Source: Planctomycetaceae bacterium
GTDB taxonomy: Bacteria > Planctomycetota > Planctomycetia > Planctomycetales > Planctomycetaceae
Assembly (NCBI GenBank): GCA_020426125.1
Contig: JAGQQQ010000414.1
Span: 1 to 28,600, forward strand
Length of the DNA: 28,600 bases
Direction: 5' to 3'
Below, in pieces: positions 14,787 to 23,646 of the stretch (its first letter is position 1; each line of letters begins with the position of its first letter). The translations under genes and the position numbers were made by a program. The notes under the pieces are model-generated. The model saw nothing but the letters and a program-made list of their open reading frames with translations, was not told where the DNA came from and did not search any database.

Positions 14787-15365
14787 ATGAAACATATCGA
14801 CGAATCCGCCCTGGAAACCGACCCGCAGGCCCGTTACGAGTTCCTGGCAGAGTTCATTGGCTTCGGCCCGGACGATATCAAACGGATTCAGTCGAGCGCC
14901 CCCCATCTGGGGCCACGGATTCCCGAGTTGGTGGAGCAGACATACGAGCGGCTCCTCTCGTTCGATGCGACGGCCCGTCATTTCGTTCCCCGGCAACACG
15001 GCTACGACGGTCCCACTCCTCCGGACCTCTCCACTTTGACTGTGGACCATCCGCAGATCCAGTTTCGGAAGGACCATCTGAACCGGTACTTCATCTCCCT
15101 GATCGGTCGAGCTTATGACGCCAAGATGGTGCAATACCTCGACATCGTCGGCCGGATTCACACTCCTCAGGCCGGCAACAAAGAGATTAATGTCCCGCTG
15201 GTCCAGATGAACGCGCTCATGGGTGTCATCTCGCATGCGCTGATTCAGTCCATCAGCGAATGGCCGATTGATGCGGAGACGCGGCTGCGGACCATTCAGG
15301 CCTTCAATAAGCTGCTCTGGATTCAAAACGACTTCATTACGCGGCATTATCAGTCCGTCGCGTAG
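14787..15365 (+). CDS. single-domain protoglobin (haem sensor/NO- or O2-binding globin)
   Basis: ATG 14787 gives 192 residues, close to the 195 of archaeal protoglobin; the earlier in-frame GTG 14745 abuts the hcp terminator and is rejected. The fold pattern is that of the globin-sensor family: a pre-A helix region (YEFLAEFIGFGPDDIKRI), RIPELVEQTYERLLSFDATARHF, and RKDHLNRYFISLIGRAYDAK followed by DIVGRIH, where H125 is the expected proximal haem ligand, then LMGVISHAL. There is no signalling domain, so it is not a globin-coupled chemoreceptor or cyclase. Such proteins bind O2, CO and NO. Position directly after hcp suggests NO scavenging or sensing. TrkH starts 32 bases downstream, so it probably shares a transcript with the K+ system. 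Confidence 0.85.
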   Translation: MKHIDESALETDPQARYEFLAEFIGFGPDDIKRIQSSAPHLGPRIPELVEQTYERLLSFDATARHFVPRQHGYDGPTPPDLSTLTVDHPQIQFRKDHLNRYFISLIGRAYDAKMVQYLDIVGRIHTPQAGNKEINVPLVQMNALMGVISHALIQSISEWPIDAETRLRTIQAFNKLLWIQNDFITRHYQSVA

Positions 15366-15397
15366 CCGCACTGGCTTCGGGCAAGTAAACTCCGCGA

Positions 15398-17254
15398 ATG
15401 GATCCGCAGTTCGACATTGCCCGAGAATGGATGAGGAAACCCACGCTGCACCCTGAGCGTGCTCGGTGGTTGCGTCGAGTTGATGCGCTGGCCCAAATCA
15501 TCGGAGTGACGGCTCTGGTCATGGGACACGGCGTCCGCCGGACCGGAATCCCCCCTTGGGAGTTCGGGGCCATCCAGTTGCTTTGCATGGCCATTATCAC
15601 GGTCGCGATCGCAGTTCGTTACCGCTGGAGCCTGGCAAAGCTCTCATTCACGCGGCGCCATCTCGCGACTGTCCTGGCAGCCGCGGTCTGGACCGCCGGC
15701 ATTGCCGTGGTCACGATCATTGGGCCCATCCTTCCGGATCTGAACGAGGCCCGTTTCGGGGGAGGCCGATGGTGGGGATACATTGAAGTCACCGAAGTCG
15801 TTCTCCTGGCCTATTCGGCATTCGGCATTGTCGCAGGACTGCGGCGAGTCTCCTCGGGAGGCATCAATCCCGCATTTTTGCTGGTCCTGTCATTCGTTCT
15901 GTTGATCAGCGTCGGCACCGGGATTCTGATGCTCCCCATTTGCCGCGAGACATCGGAATTCGAAGCTCACACGGGAGCCCCCTTCCTCACGGCTCTCTTC
16001 ACTGCCACCAGCGCTGCGTGTGTAACCGGACTCATCGTCGAGCACACGGGCAACTACTGGAGCTTCGTTGGGCAACTCGTCATTCTCATGTTGTTCCAGG
16101 TGGGTGGTCTGGGGATCATGACGTTTGGCGCGTTCTTTGCGGCAATCGCCGGTCGAAATGTCCGGCTTTCCGAATTCGCCACACTGAGAGATCTCTTCTC
16201 AACGGAAGGTCTCGGCGATCTTCGTCGTCTGATCTTTGTGATTCTCGGGTATACCCTGTTCTTAGAACTGATCGGGGCCATCCTGCTCATGGGCCTCTGG
16301 TCCGATCTCCCCTGGGGGCAGCGGGTTTTCATGAGCGTCTTCCATTCGGTCAGCGCCTTCTGCAATGCGGGATTCGCCCTGACCGAAGACAGCTTCGTGG
16401 GAATGGCCCACCACTGGCAGGTGAGGTATGCGATTCCTTTACTCATCATCGTGGGCGGACTCGGCTTCGCGGTGGTTTATAACCTTCAGCAATACGTCTC
16501 AATCGCGCTTCAGCGGATTCTGGATCGGGAACCGTTTCGGCTTCCTCACAAGAGACCACGAATCCGACTGACCACGCGACTGGTGTTGGTGACAACCGGT
16601 GTGCTTCTCGTGGCCGGGACGCTCGGCATTTATCTGCTTGAACGGACCGCCGCAGATCACCATCGGATCGCCTGGGATGATGCCTGGTTTCAGTCGGTCA
16701 CGTTTCGAACCGCAGGATTCAACACAGTCGACCTTGGCCAGCTTCAACCCGGAACCAAACTTCTCGGGATTCTGCTAATGGCAATTGGTGCCTCTCCGGG
16801 CTCCACTGGCGGAGGAATGAAGACCACCGTCTTTGCCGTGACATTTGTCGGGTTGATTTCCGTGATGAGGGGGCGTGAACGTGTGGAAGTCTTCGGGCGC
16901 ACCTTGCCGGCGATCAACCTCAACCGCGCGCTTGCGATCCTGTTTGTGACCTTAATTTCGGTGATGACGACCACGCTGCTCCTGGTCACGTTTGAGAAGC
17001 GGCCAGACTATTTTCTTGACCATATGTTCGAAGCCGCGAGCGCCGTCGGAACAGTGGGTGTTTCTTCAACCATCCCGTTGGACAACGGAGAGATGGGGTC
17101 CGTGACCTCCTCGCTGTCCACTCCTTCGAGAATTGTCATCATCTTCGCCATGTTCCTCGGTCGCGTGGGGCCGTTGACATTGCTGCTGGCGCTCGCGGGA
17201 GAGGGGCCGTCAATCCGATACGAGTATCCTTCTGAGAAAGTCACATTGGGATGA
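15398..17254 (+). CDS. TrkH/KtrB-type potassium uptake membrane subunit
   Basis: This encodes 618 residues and forms the K+ pore in the inner membrane. Four pore-loop filters are readable: CVTG (208–211), CNAG (322–325), RTAG (437–440) and VGTVG (550–554). The gating loop between repeats is marked by GASPGSTGGGMKTT (464–477), and GRVGPLTLLLALA is the family C-terminus. Compared with KtrB (about 450 residues) it has an extra N-terminal region of about 155 residues with roughly three to four membrane helices, seen in some planctomycete and cyanobacterial homologues. The matching RCK subunit follows after 81 bases. Upstream is the protoglobin gene, 32 bases away. Confidence 0.94.
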   Translation: MDPQFDIAREWMRKPTLHPERARWLRRVDALAQIIGVTALVMGHGVRRTGIPPWEFGAIQLLCMAIITVAIAVRYRWSLAKLSFTRRHLATVLAAAVWTAGIAVVTIIGPILPDLNEARFGGGRWWGYIEVTEVVLLAYSAFGIVAGLRRVSSGGINPAFLLVLSFVLLISVGTGILMLPICRETSEFEAHTGAPFLTALFTATSAACVTGLIVEHTGNYWSFVGQLVILMLFQVGGLGIMTFGAFFAAIAGRNVRLSEFATLRDLFSTEGLGDLRRLIFVILGYTLFLELIGAILLMGLWSDLPWGQRVFMSVFHSVSAFCNAGFALTEDSFVGMAHHWQVRYAIPLLIIVGGLGFAVVYNLQQYVSIALQRILDREPFRLPHKRPRIRLTTRLVLVTTGVLLVAGTLGIYLLERTAADHHRIAWDDAWFQSVTFRTAGFNTVDLGQLQPGTKLLGILLMAIGASPGSTGGGMKTTVFAVTFVGLISVMRGRERVEVFGRTLPAINLNRALAILFVTLISVMTTTLLLVTFEKRPDYFLDHMFEAASAVGTVGVSSTIPLDNGEMGSVTSSLSTPSRIVIIFAMFLGRVGPLTLLLALAGEGPSIRYEYPSEKVTLG

Positions 17255-17335
17255 CGGACATTTCTCGAAAATCGTTCGCTTCGGCGAATTCCAACATCGA
17301 TTCAGGACCTCAAGGGACCGCGAAAAGGAAACATC

Positions 17336-18022
17336 ATGCGAAAAGTCGCAGTCATCGGTTTGGGGCGGTTTGGAATGGCCTTGTCCCGGCTTCTGTCCGC
17401 CAGCGGCGTTCAAGTGATTGCTGTGGACCGAAACGGGCAGCTTGTCAATGAAATCAAAGATGATGTGGACGTCGCGGTCCGATGCGACTCAACCGACGAG
17501 GCGGTCCTCCGCAGCCAGGACATTGACAAGGTGGACGTCTGTGTCATCTCAATTGGAGAAAACTTTGAAGCGGCATTACTGACGACGGTCATCGCGAAGG
17601 AGATGAAAATCCCGGAAGTGATTTGTCGCGCTCAAACGGACTTTCACGCGGAGATCTTCCGCAAAATCGGAGCCAATCGGGTCATTCAACCGGAACGGGA
17701 GTCGGGATCCAATCTCGCACGACAACTCGCCAATCCGCAGCTGCTGGACTTCATCCGGCTCGCCGATGGATACACGCTCATGGAGTTTTCCGCTCCCTCG
17801 GGCTTCTATCAGCAGAGCATTCGCTCACTGGCTCTGCGAAACAAGTTCGATATCAATCTCGTCGTCATTCGTCGGCCTCTGACGGGTTCCGGCAACTCGT
17901 CTCCCGATCAGGAAACTCCCATGCGGACATTTGTGCCAAAGCCGGAGGACACCATCCTACCCGGAGATGTGCTGGTTGTTGTGGGAGCCGATGAATCTCT
18001 GGCAAAACTTCCTCGCGAGTAG
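17336..18022 (+). CDS. TrkA/KtrA-type potassium channel regulatory subunit (RCK)
   Basis: This encodes 228 residues and is cytosolic. The RCK_N Rossmann domain begins VAVIGLGRFGMAL with GLGRFG at 8–13 and Asp31 at the strand-2 end, for NAD(H) or ATP/ADP binding. RCK_C starts near residue 137 (LLDFIRLADGYTLMEF) and ends PGDVLVVVGADESLAKL. This single-RCK layout is KtrA-like rather than the doubled E. coli TrkA. An octameric ring of this protein gates the adjacent TrkH pore in response to nucleotides; in Firmicutes the RCK_C domain also binds c-di-AMP. AAAAGGA lies about 7 bases before ATG and supports the start. Confidence 0.94.
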   Translation: MRKVAVIGLGRFGMALSRLLSASGVQVIAVDRNGQLVNEIKDDVDVAVRCDSTDEAVLRSQDIDKVDVCVISIGENFEAALLTTVIAKEMKIPEVICRAQTDFHAEIFRKIGANRVIQPERESGSNLARQLANPQLLDFIRLADGYTLMEFSAPSGFYQQSIRSLALRNKFDINLVVIRRPLTGSGNSSPDQETPMRTFVPKPEDTILPGDVLVVVGADESLAKLPRE

Positions 18023-18125
18023 CCAACACAATCTGCCCCCCAATTCCCCCAATTGGCCCCCCGCAGAATCGTTGCAAGTGGAAGAATCTGTTTCACTTGT
18101 CACGCCAACTGGAATTCCAAAATGA

Positions 18126-18171
18126 TTGACCAACGGACGACTCCGGTCTATGGTTGCTGTGAGTTGGTCAA
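18126..18171 (+). promoter_or_regulatory. candidate ftsH promoter within a 9-bp inverted repeat
   Basis: TTGACC (18126–18131) and TATGGT (18149–18154) are 17 bases apart, matching sigma-70 spacing with 5/6 and 4/6 consensus bases. TTGACCAAC (18126–18134) is perfectly inverted as GTTGGTCAA (18163–18171), so the dyad covers the promoter and the start site and could act as an operator or as a 5' leader hairpin. The ftsH ATG is 25 bases further on. Confidence 0.5.
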
Positions 18172-18196
18172 ATTCCGTCTGATTTGAGAGTGACCT

Positions 18197-20233
18197 ATGA
18201 ATTCTGGGCAACCGGGGCCGATCGATCCATTGAAGAAGCCGAAAAAAGACGACAAGGTCTCGAGTTCGAGCTTTTGGTTTCTGCTCATTGGCGGCATCGT
18301 GTTGATTCTGGGCTGGTCTTGGGTCCGGGAACAGACCAGCGCCGATGAAATGACACTCGGGCAATTCCTCCAGGGACTGAATGCAGGAGAACTCACTTCT
18401 GACAACGTCCATGAATTCAAAATCAGTCGGCAGTTCATCACCTTTCGGAACAAGCCTGATCCCGAGAAAATTCAGGATGACAAGGCCCGTGAAGCCGCAA
18501 AAGCGGACGAAACGCCGCTCGAACGCTACCGGATCCCCATCGGCGGGATACCTCCCGAGAGTCTGGCATCTCTGCAACAACGGCTCGTGGAAAAAGAGAT
18601 CGACTACAGCGGGTCGTCTCCCGAGACCGAGTGGTCGACGATCCTGTCCATCCTGCTAATGGCATCGGTCGTGCTCGTCTTTTTTGTGTTCTTGCGAAAG
18701 ATCGGTGGGCCAGGCCAAGCCATGTCATTCGGCCGAAGCCGGGGACGGTTGATGGCCGAAGACGAAATCACAATCACATTCGATGATGTCGCCGGAATCG
18801 ATGAACCGGTCGAGGAACTGCGCGAAGTGGTCGAGTTCCTGCGTACGCCCGGCAAGTATCAGGCTCTTGGCGGAAGGATCCCTCGGGGGGTGCTGCTCGT
18901 TGGTCCACCCGGTACCGGCAAAACTCTCCTGGCCAAGGCGGTCGCCGGTGAGGCGGGTGTTCCGTTCTTCAGTCTGTCAGGTTCCGATTTTGTCGAGATG
19001 TTCGTCGGTGTTGGCGCGGCCCGCGTTCGGGACATGTTCGCCCAAGCGGCGCAGAAGTCCCCCTCCATTATCTTCATTGACGAACTCGACGCACTGGGCA
19101 AAGTCCGCGGCAGCGGTATGCCCGGAGGACACGATGAACGGGAACAGACCCTCAACGCCATGCTCGTGGAAATGGACGGTTTCTCCTCCGATCAAAGTGT
19201 CATTGTCATGGGTGCCACCAACCGCCCTGAGACACTCGACCCCGCACTCCTTCGCCCTGGACGGTTCGATCGGCATGTTCTGGTGGACCGGCCCGATTTC
19301 AAAGGCCGCGAGGCAATCCTGAAAGTCCATTCGAAGAAAATCAAGATGGACGAAAACGTCGACCTCACCCGGATCGCGAAGCTCACTCCCGGGTTTGTTG
19401 GGGCCGATTTGGCCAGCCTCGTCAACGAAGCCGCACTCCTGGCAGCACGGGCAAACAAACCGGCCGTGTCGATGGTCGAATTCGAGGAAGCCATCGAACG
19501 AGTCGTCGCCGGCCTCGAAAAGTCCTCGAAGATTATCCAAGAGGATGAAAAACAGCGAGTTGCCTTTCACGAGTCAGGTCACGCCCTCGTCGCCTGCAGT
19601 CTGCCGCACACGGATCCCGTCCACAAGATCTCGATTATCCCGCGCGGATTCGGAGCTTTGGGATACGTCCTTCAACGACCGAACGATGACCGCCACCTCG
19701 TCACACAATCGGAACTTCGGAACCGAATTTGCGTCGCCCTGGGAGGGATCGCCGCCGAGGATGAAGTCTTTGAGGAAACTTCGACCGGTGCGCAGAACGA
19801 CCTGGAACAGGCGACCGAACTGGCCCGGCGCATGGTGATGGAATTCGGCATGAGTCCCAAACTGGGGCGAGTCAATTACCGCGAGTCAAAGCGTTCCCCC
19901 TTCCTTCGCGGGTCCTCTCAGGGCTCAGGAGATTATTACCACAGTGAGCACACGCTTCGCGAGATTGACCTGGAGGTCCGTCGCATCATTGATGAATGCA
20001 TGGAAGTCGCCCGGGAGATCATCGTCACTCGTCGGGAAGTCCTCGATCATCTCACGAAGGAACTTATCGACAAGGAAACGATGAGTGCGGAACAACTCCA
20101 GGAGATCTTGGACACCCATCGCAAAGGCCCCCAACTGAAGCCCGGGACGTCCGTCAACAAAGCCGCGTCGTCCGCCGAGACCGCGAGTGAACCGGACAAG
20201 ATGTCCGACGACGTGCTCCGCGAAGCGGAGTAG
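18197..20233 (+). CDS. ftsH: ATP-dependent zinc metalloprotease FtsH
   Basis: This encodes 678 residues. A membrane helix at 26–42 and another at 148–166 flank a periplasmic domain of about 100 residues. The AAA+ module has Walker A GPPGTGKT (236–243), Walker B IIFIDELDA (291–299), the pore motif FVEMFVGVGAARVRD and arginine fingers in LLRPGRFDRH (351–360). The protease has HESGH (458–462) with Asp535 (NDLEQAT) as the third zinc ligand. FtsH hexamers extract and degrade membrane proteins and unstable regulators. The C-terminal tail (about 40 residues) is polar and variable. A candidate promoter with a dyad lies just upstream. It follows the K+ uptake genes, but the 174-base gap suggests independent control. 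Confidence 0.98.
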   Translation: MNSGQPGPIDPLKKPKKDDKVSSSSFWFLLIGGIVLILGWSWVREQTSADEMTLGQFLQGLNAGELTSDNVHEFKISRQFITFRNKPDPEKIQDDKAREAAKADETPLERYRIPIGGIPPESLASLQQRLVEKEIDYSGSSPETEWSTILSILLMASVVLVFFVFLRKIGGPGQAMSFGRSRGRLMAEDEITITFDDVAGIDEPVEELREVVEFLRTPGKYQALGGRIPRGVLLVGPPGTGKTLLAKAVAGEAGVPFFSLSGSDFVEMFVGVGAARVRDMFAQAAQKSPSIIFIDELDALGKVRGSGMPGGHDEREQTLNAMLVEMDGFSSDQSVIVMGATNRPETLDPALLRPGRFDRHVLVDRPDFKGREAILKVHSKKIKMDENVDLTRIAKLTPGFVGADLASLVNEAALLAARANKPAVSMVEFEEAIERVVAGLEKSSKIIQEDEKQRVAFHESGHALVACSLPHTDPVHKISIIPRGFGALGYVLQRPNDDRHLVTQSELRNRICVALGGIAAEDEVFEETSTGAQNDLEQATELARRMVMEFGMSPKLGRVNYRESKRSPFLRGSSQGSGDYYHSEHTLREIDLEVRRIIDECMEVAREIIVTRREVLDHLTKELIDKETMSAEQLQEILDTHRKGPQLKPGTSVNKAASSAETASEPDKMSDDVLREAE

Positions 20234-20355
20234 TTGATCAACGGTCGCGCAATAAAAGTCGGCCATTTTCCAGCAAACTTCCCGTTCGCTTTCACAATGG
20301 GATCACATGCGATCTTCCCGTGAGACGGCATCCTATCATCGCGAGATGACAAGTT

Positions 20356-20817
20356 GTGACACTTCGATTCGGAAACAATCTTCCCAGTGCGATCGCAGTC
20401 AGCGCTGTCTTCGGTTCCGTCATATTCGTCACTTTCATCTCGCTGTTGGATTCCCGCACTGGGTGCGAGCGAGGGTGTTCTCAACATGACACTTCGCTAC
20501 AAGTGGATCAGGAAATCGCATCCCAAGTTCAAACAGATCGACTGGGCCCATATTGCGAACGCATCTTTCACGACATCGTTTCTGGTGCGATCCTTGGAAA
20601 GGGCACGGAAACCTATCAAAGGGAATTCGCCAATTGCCGTTCCCTGCGGGGAGAGAGAGTCAACGAAAACCAAACCGTATTGACGTATCCGTTAGCCGAC
20701 TCCATGCCCAGCGAGATCAACAATGATGGGCTGATTCATGGACCAATGATGTCGTTGGTTCTCTGCAATCACTGTGGAAAAATCACACACGCCATTATTC
20801 AAGACTTCGCGTTTTGA
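20356..20817 (+). CDS. small membrane-anchored hypothetical protein with CxxC motif
   Basis: GTG 20356 gives 153 residues. An uncleaved-signal-like segment lies at about 10–31 (PSAIAVSAVFGSVIFVTFIS), followed by DSRTGCERGC. The body is polar with no known domain, and the end carries CNHCGKITH, a CxxC motif that could bind metal or be redox-active. The stop at 20815–20817 is followed after 5 bases by a hairpin with TTTT, which supports a real transcribed gene. It lies 122 bases after ftsH. I do not recognise a family, and the weak ribosome site leaves the start uncertain. Confidence 0.5.
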   Translation: MTLRFGNNLPSAIAVSAVFGSVIFVTFISLLDSRTGCERGCSQHDTSLQVDQEIASQVQTDRLGPYCERIFHDIVSGAILGKGTETYQREFANCRSLRGERVNENQTVLTYPLADSMPSEINNDGLIHGPMMSLVLCNHCGKITHAIIQDFAF

Positions 20818-20822
20818 TCAGA

Positions 20823-20845
20823 CGGACGTAAAACCGTCCGATTTT
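20823..20845 (+). terminator. rho-independent-type terminator after the small membrane protein
   Basis: CGGACG (20823–20828) pairs with CGTCCG (20835–20840) around a 6-base loop, followed by ATTTT. The stem is short but GC-rich and correctly placed 5 bases after the stop codon. Confidence 0.65.
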
Positions 20846-20850
20846 GAATC

Positions 20851-20903
20851 GCGTCTCTCCGATCGTTCTGAAAGCGTATCGATATCGAGCCTTGGAGAGA
20901 CGC
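20851..20903. repeat. 10-bp perfect inverted repeat with structured loop
   Basis: GCGTCTCTCC (20851–20860) is perfectly complementary to GGAGAGACGC (20894–20903). The 33-base loop contains the self-complementary TATCGATA. It starts only 6 bases after the terminator T-run. It may be a second terminator for the converging minus-strand genes, a small structured RNA, or a mobile hairpin element. Confidence 0.5.
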
Positions 20904-21297
20904 ACGCATCGTGGAGATGTCTGTGGGGCCGTCCAGGAATCAAATCGACGGTCTTGATCCCGGGGACATGAGCGAGTGGCTTGTTCCCGTTGAGTCTGAT
21001 CTCTTGGAGCGACGCCATGCGGACGCTGTAAGACGAGACAATTGGGGAAATGGGTCACCGGGATATTTCAAGGACAAAAAGGTCGAACCTCGTCTCTTGG
21101 ACAGCCGGGTTGAGGAATCGGGTCGCGAACCATCGGAGCGAAATCCGTTCGACGATCCCGTCGCTTGAGGGCTGGCCCCAATCAACTTGGACGGCCGCGG
21201 AGCCGCATGAGGTCAGACAAGTAGGGAGAGGACTCCGCTCCCTTCCGAGACTTTCTTGGCTATCATGTGAGAAACCGCTTGCTCCGACAGAGTGTGT

Positions 21298-23646
21298 TCA
21301 GGCCGACCTGGCGTCCGGATAACGGATTCGTCCGTGGTAGACAGCGATCAAGGACTTTACGATCGACTCTTCCACGATGTGAAGATCCGACATTTTCAAG
21401 TCGCATTCATCAAACTGGCCGTCAAGGAGTCGGCGCATCGCGATGCTGTTGACGAGGGATTCAATACGTTTTGGCGTCGGTTCGGTCAGCGTCCGGCATG
21501 CGCTCTCGCAGGCATCGGCGACCATTAAAACAGCCGCTTCCTTGGTCTGAGGTTTGGGACCTGGATATCGGAAAGAAGATTCCTCTGCGTCCGTGCGATG
21601 GTCCGGCTGACATTCCACCTGCTTGGTCGCTTCACGATAGAAGTATTCCACGAGGGTGGTGCCGTGGTGCTGTTCAATTAAGTCAATGATCGGCTGTGGC
21701 AGGTTGTACTGCTCGGCGAGATCGACGCCATCTTTGACGTGGCCGATAATGATCAGCGTACTCATCGCCGGGTTGAGCTGTGTATGCCGACTCACGCCCC
21801 CTTCCTGAAGATTCTCGATGAAATACTGTGGCTTGAGCATCTTCCCGATGTCGTGGAAGTACGCCCCGACGCGGATGAGCAAGCCATTTCCCCCGATTTT
21901 TTCGGCCGCCGTCTCGGCGATACTGGCGACCGACATGGAATGGTTGTGCGTCCCCGGCGCCAGTCGAACGAGATCTTTGAGCAGTGGATGAGACGGGTCA
22001 CTCAGTTCCAGCAGTGTCATGTCTGTGACCACACCGAACGCCTGTTCGACGAACGGCAAGGTCCCCGCAACGAGATAACCGGCGACGAGGCACATGGCCG
22101 CTCCTTTGGCGCTCATCACCAGGAAGTTGGTGTTGTCCCAGACCTCCTGAAGCGATTGTGTTTCCACAACCGCGGCTCCACAACTCACCGCGAAGAAGGT
22201 GATCGCGGAGAAGAAGCTCACCTTAATCAACGTGGTGCGTGTCGAGACTTTTCGCAGAGGGATAATGCCAGCCGTCTGAGTCGCGAGGAGCACAAGGAAG
22301 TGATCGAGGCGCCCCGTGGTTGACATCGTGAGGAGCAATGTCAGCGTAAAGGCAGTCAGAGTCGCTAACAGTTGATTATAGGCGACACCGATCAGGAGTG
22401 AGATCGTCAGCAAGGGAATGATTTCCGCACGGAGCGGGTCAAACGATCCCAGCCGAGCAATGAACGCGGTGAAAACGATCGCACTCAAGTACAGGACCAG
22501 ACGGCCGACATCGGTGGCAATCTTTGGTTCGTTGAGAACGATATAGAATCCATTGAGCCAAGTCAGCACCAGGAGCAGAGCGAAGACGATCGCCATTCGG
22601 CTCAGCCGGGAGGTCCAGGGAATCGTCGCTTCGGCCGCCTGATATTCATCTCGCAGGAGTTCGAGATCGTCGGCTTTGAGGTGCGTCTGCGAATTGACCA
22701 AAATATCGTCTTTGAGATATCGCTTCATGCGAACGTCCACGGAGTCACGTGCTTCGGCTTTTGCGAGCTGAGTGGCGTTCTGGTCATAGCGAAGCGTTGG
22801 CTGCGCACGGCGGTAGAGCCAGTGCGAGATCGCTGGGCGGATTTCCTTCGTCAGCGTCGGAAACTCCTCCCACCGGATCCCCAGAACGCCAGCATCATTG
22901 AGCTGATCCTGGAGTCGGACATTCGGGAGCAACATCGCCCGTCCTTCTCTTTCGGTCACATCCTCATCCATGACCAGAATCCGCTTGTCGGGTGTGATCT
23001 CCAGCCGTTTCACCGTTTCCGGATCGATCACGCCGATCTTGTTGAGCGGCTCGATAAATTTGCCGAAGTCATCAACTAAGGCCTGAATCCGAACTTGGGC
23101 CATCGCCATGTCCTGACCAACGACCGCCTCACGGAGTTCTCGAAACCGTTCGTCCGGTTTGTCGGTTCCAAACCTCTGAGCGGCTTCTTCGGCGCGCAGG
23201 CCAACGGGAATCGCGTTTGAAAGTCCAAAGTCCCGTCTGGTTTCATCCCCTAATTTCTCGATGGAATCCGCCCTGGCAATGTCGCCCAGAGAGGCCCGCA
23301 ACTCTTCGGGCAGTGAATCCAGGTTTCCGGAATCATGACGGAACCAATACGGCACCGAGCTCTCAGCGAGAATTTGAGCCTTTTCCGTTTCCTCTTTGTC
23401 GATTCGCTCAAACTCAAGTTTGGCGGTGATGCCATGGGGAATGTAATCCCCTTGGCGAAATGGAAACGGAGCCCGCCAGCTTTGGAGCGCGAGCAACAAC
23501 AGAAGCATCGACAGAAAAACGATGCTCAACCGCAGCTGAAGCCCTCGATTCTTGACGAAACGTCCGATCCTGGTCCTAACGGTCTCCGGCCGCCGCATCG
23601 CGACGGATCGTGCCACCCGGCTATGTTTATGTCCGAATCCGAACAT
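21298..23646 (-). CDS. 7TM-HD family cyclic-di-AMP phosphodiesterase-like protein (PgpH/YqfF type)
   Basis: This encodes 782 residues. One membrane helix at about 38–55 is followed by a large extracytoplasmic domain (about 60–345, the 7TMR-HDED type), a block of seven hydrophobic helices (about 350–540) and a cytosolic HD domain. HD metal and catalytic residues are visible: H567/H569 in PGTHNHS, H598-D599 in YFHDIGK, H636, H660-H661 and D711 in VADACESAC. In Listeria and Bacillus this architecture hydrolyses c-di-AMP to pApA; whether the planctomycete enzyme does so is inference. ATG 23646 has no clear ribosome site, and Met17 is a possible alternative. The gene follows phoH on the same strand, an order shared with Firmicutes (phoH, yqfF, ybeY). 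Confidence 0.92.
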   Translation of the reverse strand: MFGFGHKHSRVARSVAMRRPETVRTRIGRFVKNRGLQLRLSIVFLSMLLLLLALQSWRAPFPFRQGDYIPHGITAKLEFERIDKEETEKAQILAESSVPYWFRHDSGNLDSLPEELRASLGDIARADSIEKLGDETRRDFGLSNAIPVGLRAEEAAQRFGTDKPDERFRELREAVVGQDMAMAQVRIQALVDDFGKFIEPLNKIGVIDPETVKRLEITPDKRILVMDEDVTEREGRAMLLPNVRLQDQLNDAGVLGIRWEEFPTLTKEIRPAISHWLYRRAQPTLRYDQNATQLAKAEARDSVDVRMKRYLKDDILVNSQTHLKADDLELLRDEYQAAEATIPWTSRLSRMAIVFALLLVLTWLNGFYIVLNEPKIATDVGRLVLYLSAIVFTAFIARLGSFDPLRAEIIPLLTISLLIGVAYNQLLATLTAFTLTLLLTMSTTGRLDHFLVLLATQTAGIIPLRKVSTRTTLIKVSFFSAITFFAVSCGAAVVETQSLQEVWDNTNFLVMSAKGAAMCLVAGYLVAGTLPFVEQAFGVVTDMTLLELSDPSHPLLKDLVRLAPGTHNHSMSVASIAETAAEKIGGNGLLIRVGAYFHDIGKMLKPQYFIENLQEGGVSRHTQLNPAMSTLIIIGHVKDGVDLAEQYNLPQPIIDLIEQHHGTTLVEYFYREATKQVECQPDHRTDAEESSFRYPGPKPQTKEAAVLMVADACESACRTLTEPTPKRIESLVNSIAMRRLLDGQFDECDLKMSDLHIVEESIVKSLIAVYHGRIRYPDARSA

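Larger units (their letters stand above)
20818..21297. other. convergent intergenic region between ftsH-side genes and pgpH
   Basis: Besides the terminator and the inverted repeat listed separately, about 390 bases hold no supported gene. Overlapping short frames on both strands (for example 20911–21168 plus and 20818–21018 minus) lack ribosome sites and family patterns. One of them may be a decayed gene. YbeY, which often follows PhoH and the 7TM-HD gene, is not here. Confidence 0.5.

Noticed and set aside
14727..15371. 214-residue minus-strand frame
   Set aside because: It is exactly antisense to the protoglobin gene and runs through the hcp terminator.
18041..18063. C-rich near-repeat before ftsH
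   Set aside because: It is only a short run of C-tracts around AATT, too small to call a repeat element.
20911..21168. 85-residue plus-strand frame in the convergent gap
   Set aside because: It has no ribosome site, no family pattern and biased charged composition, and overlapping frames on the other strand are equally plausible.
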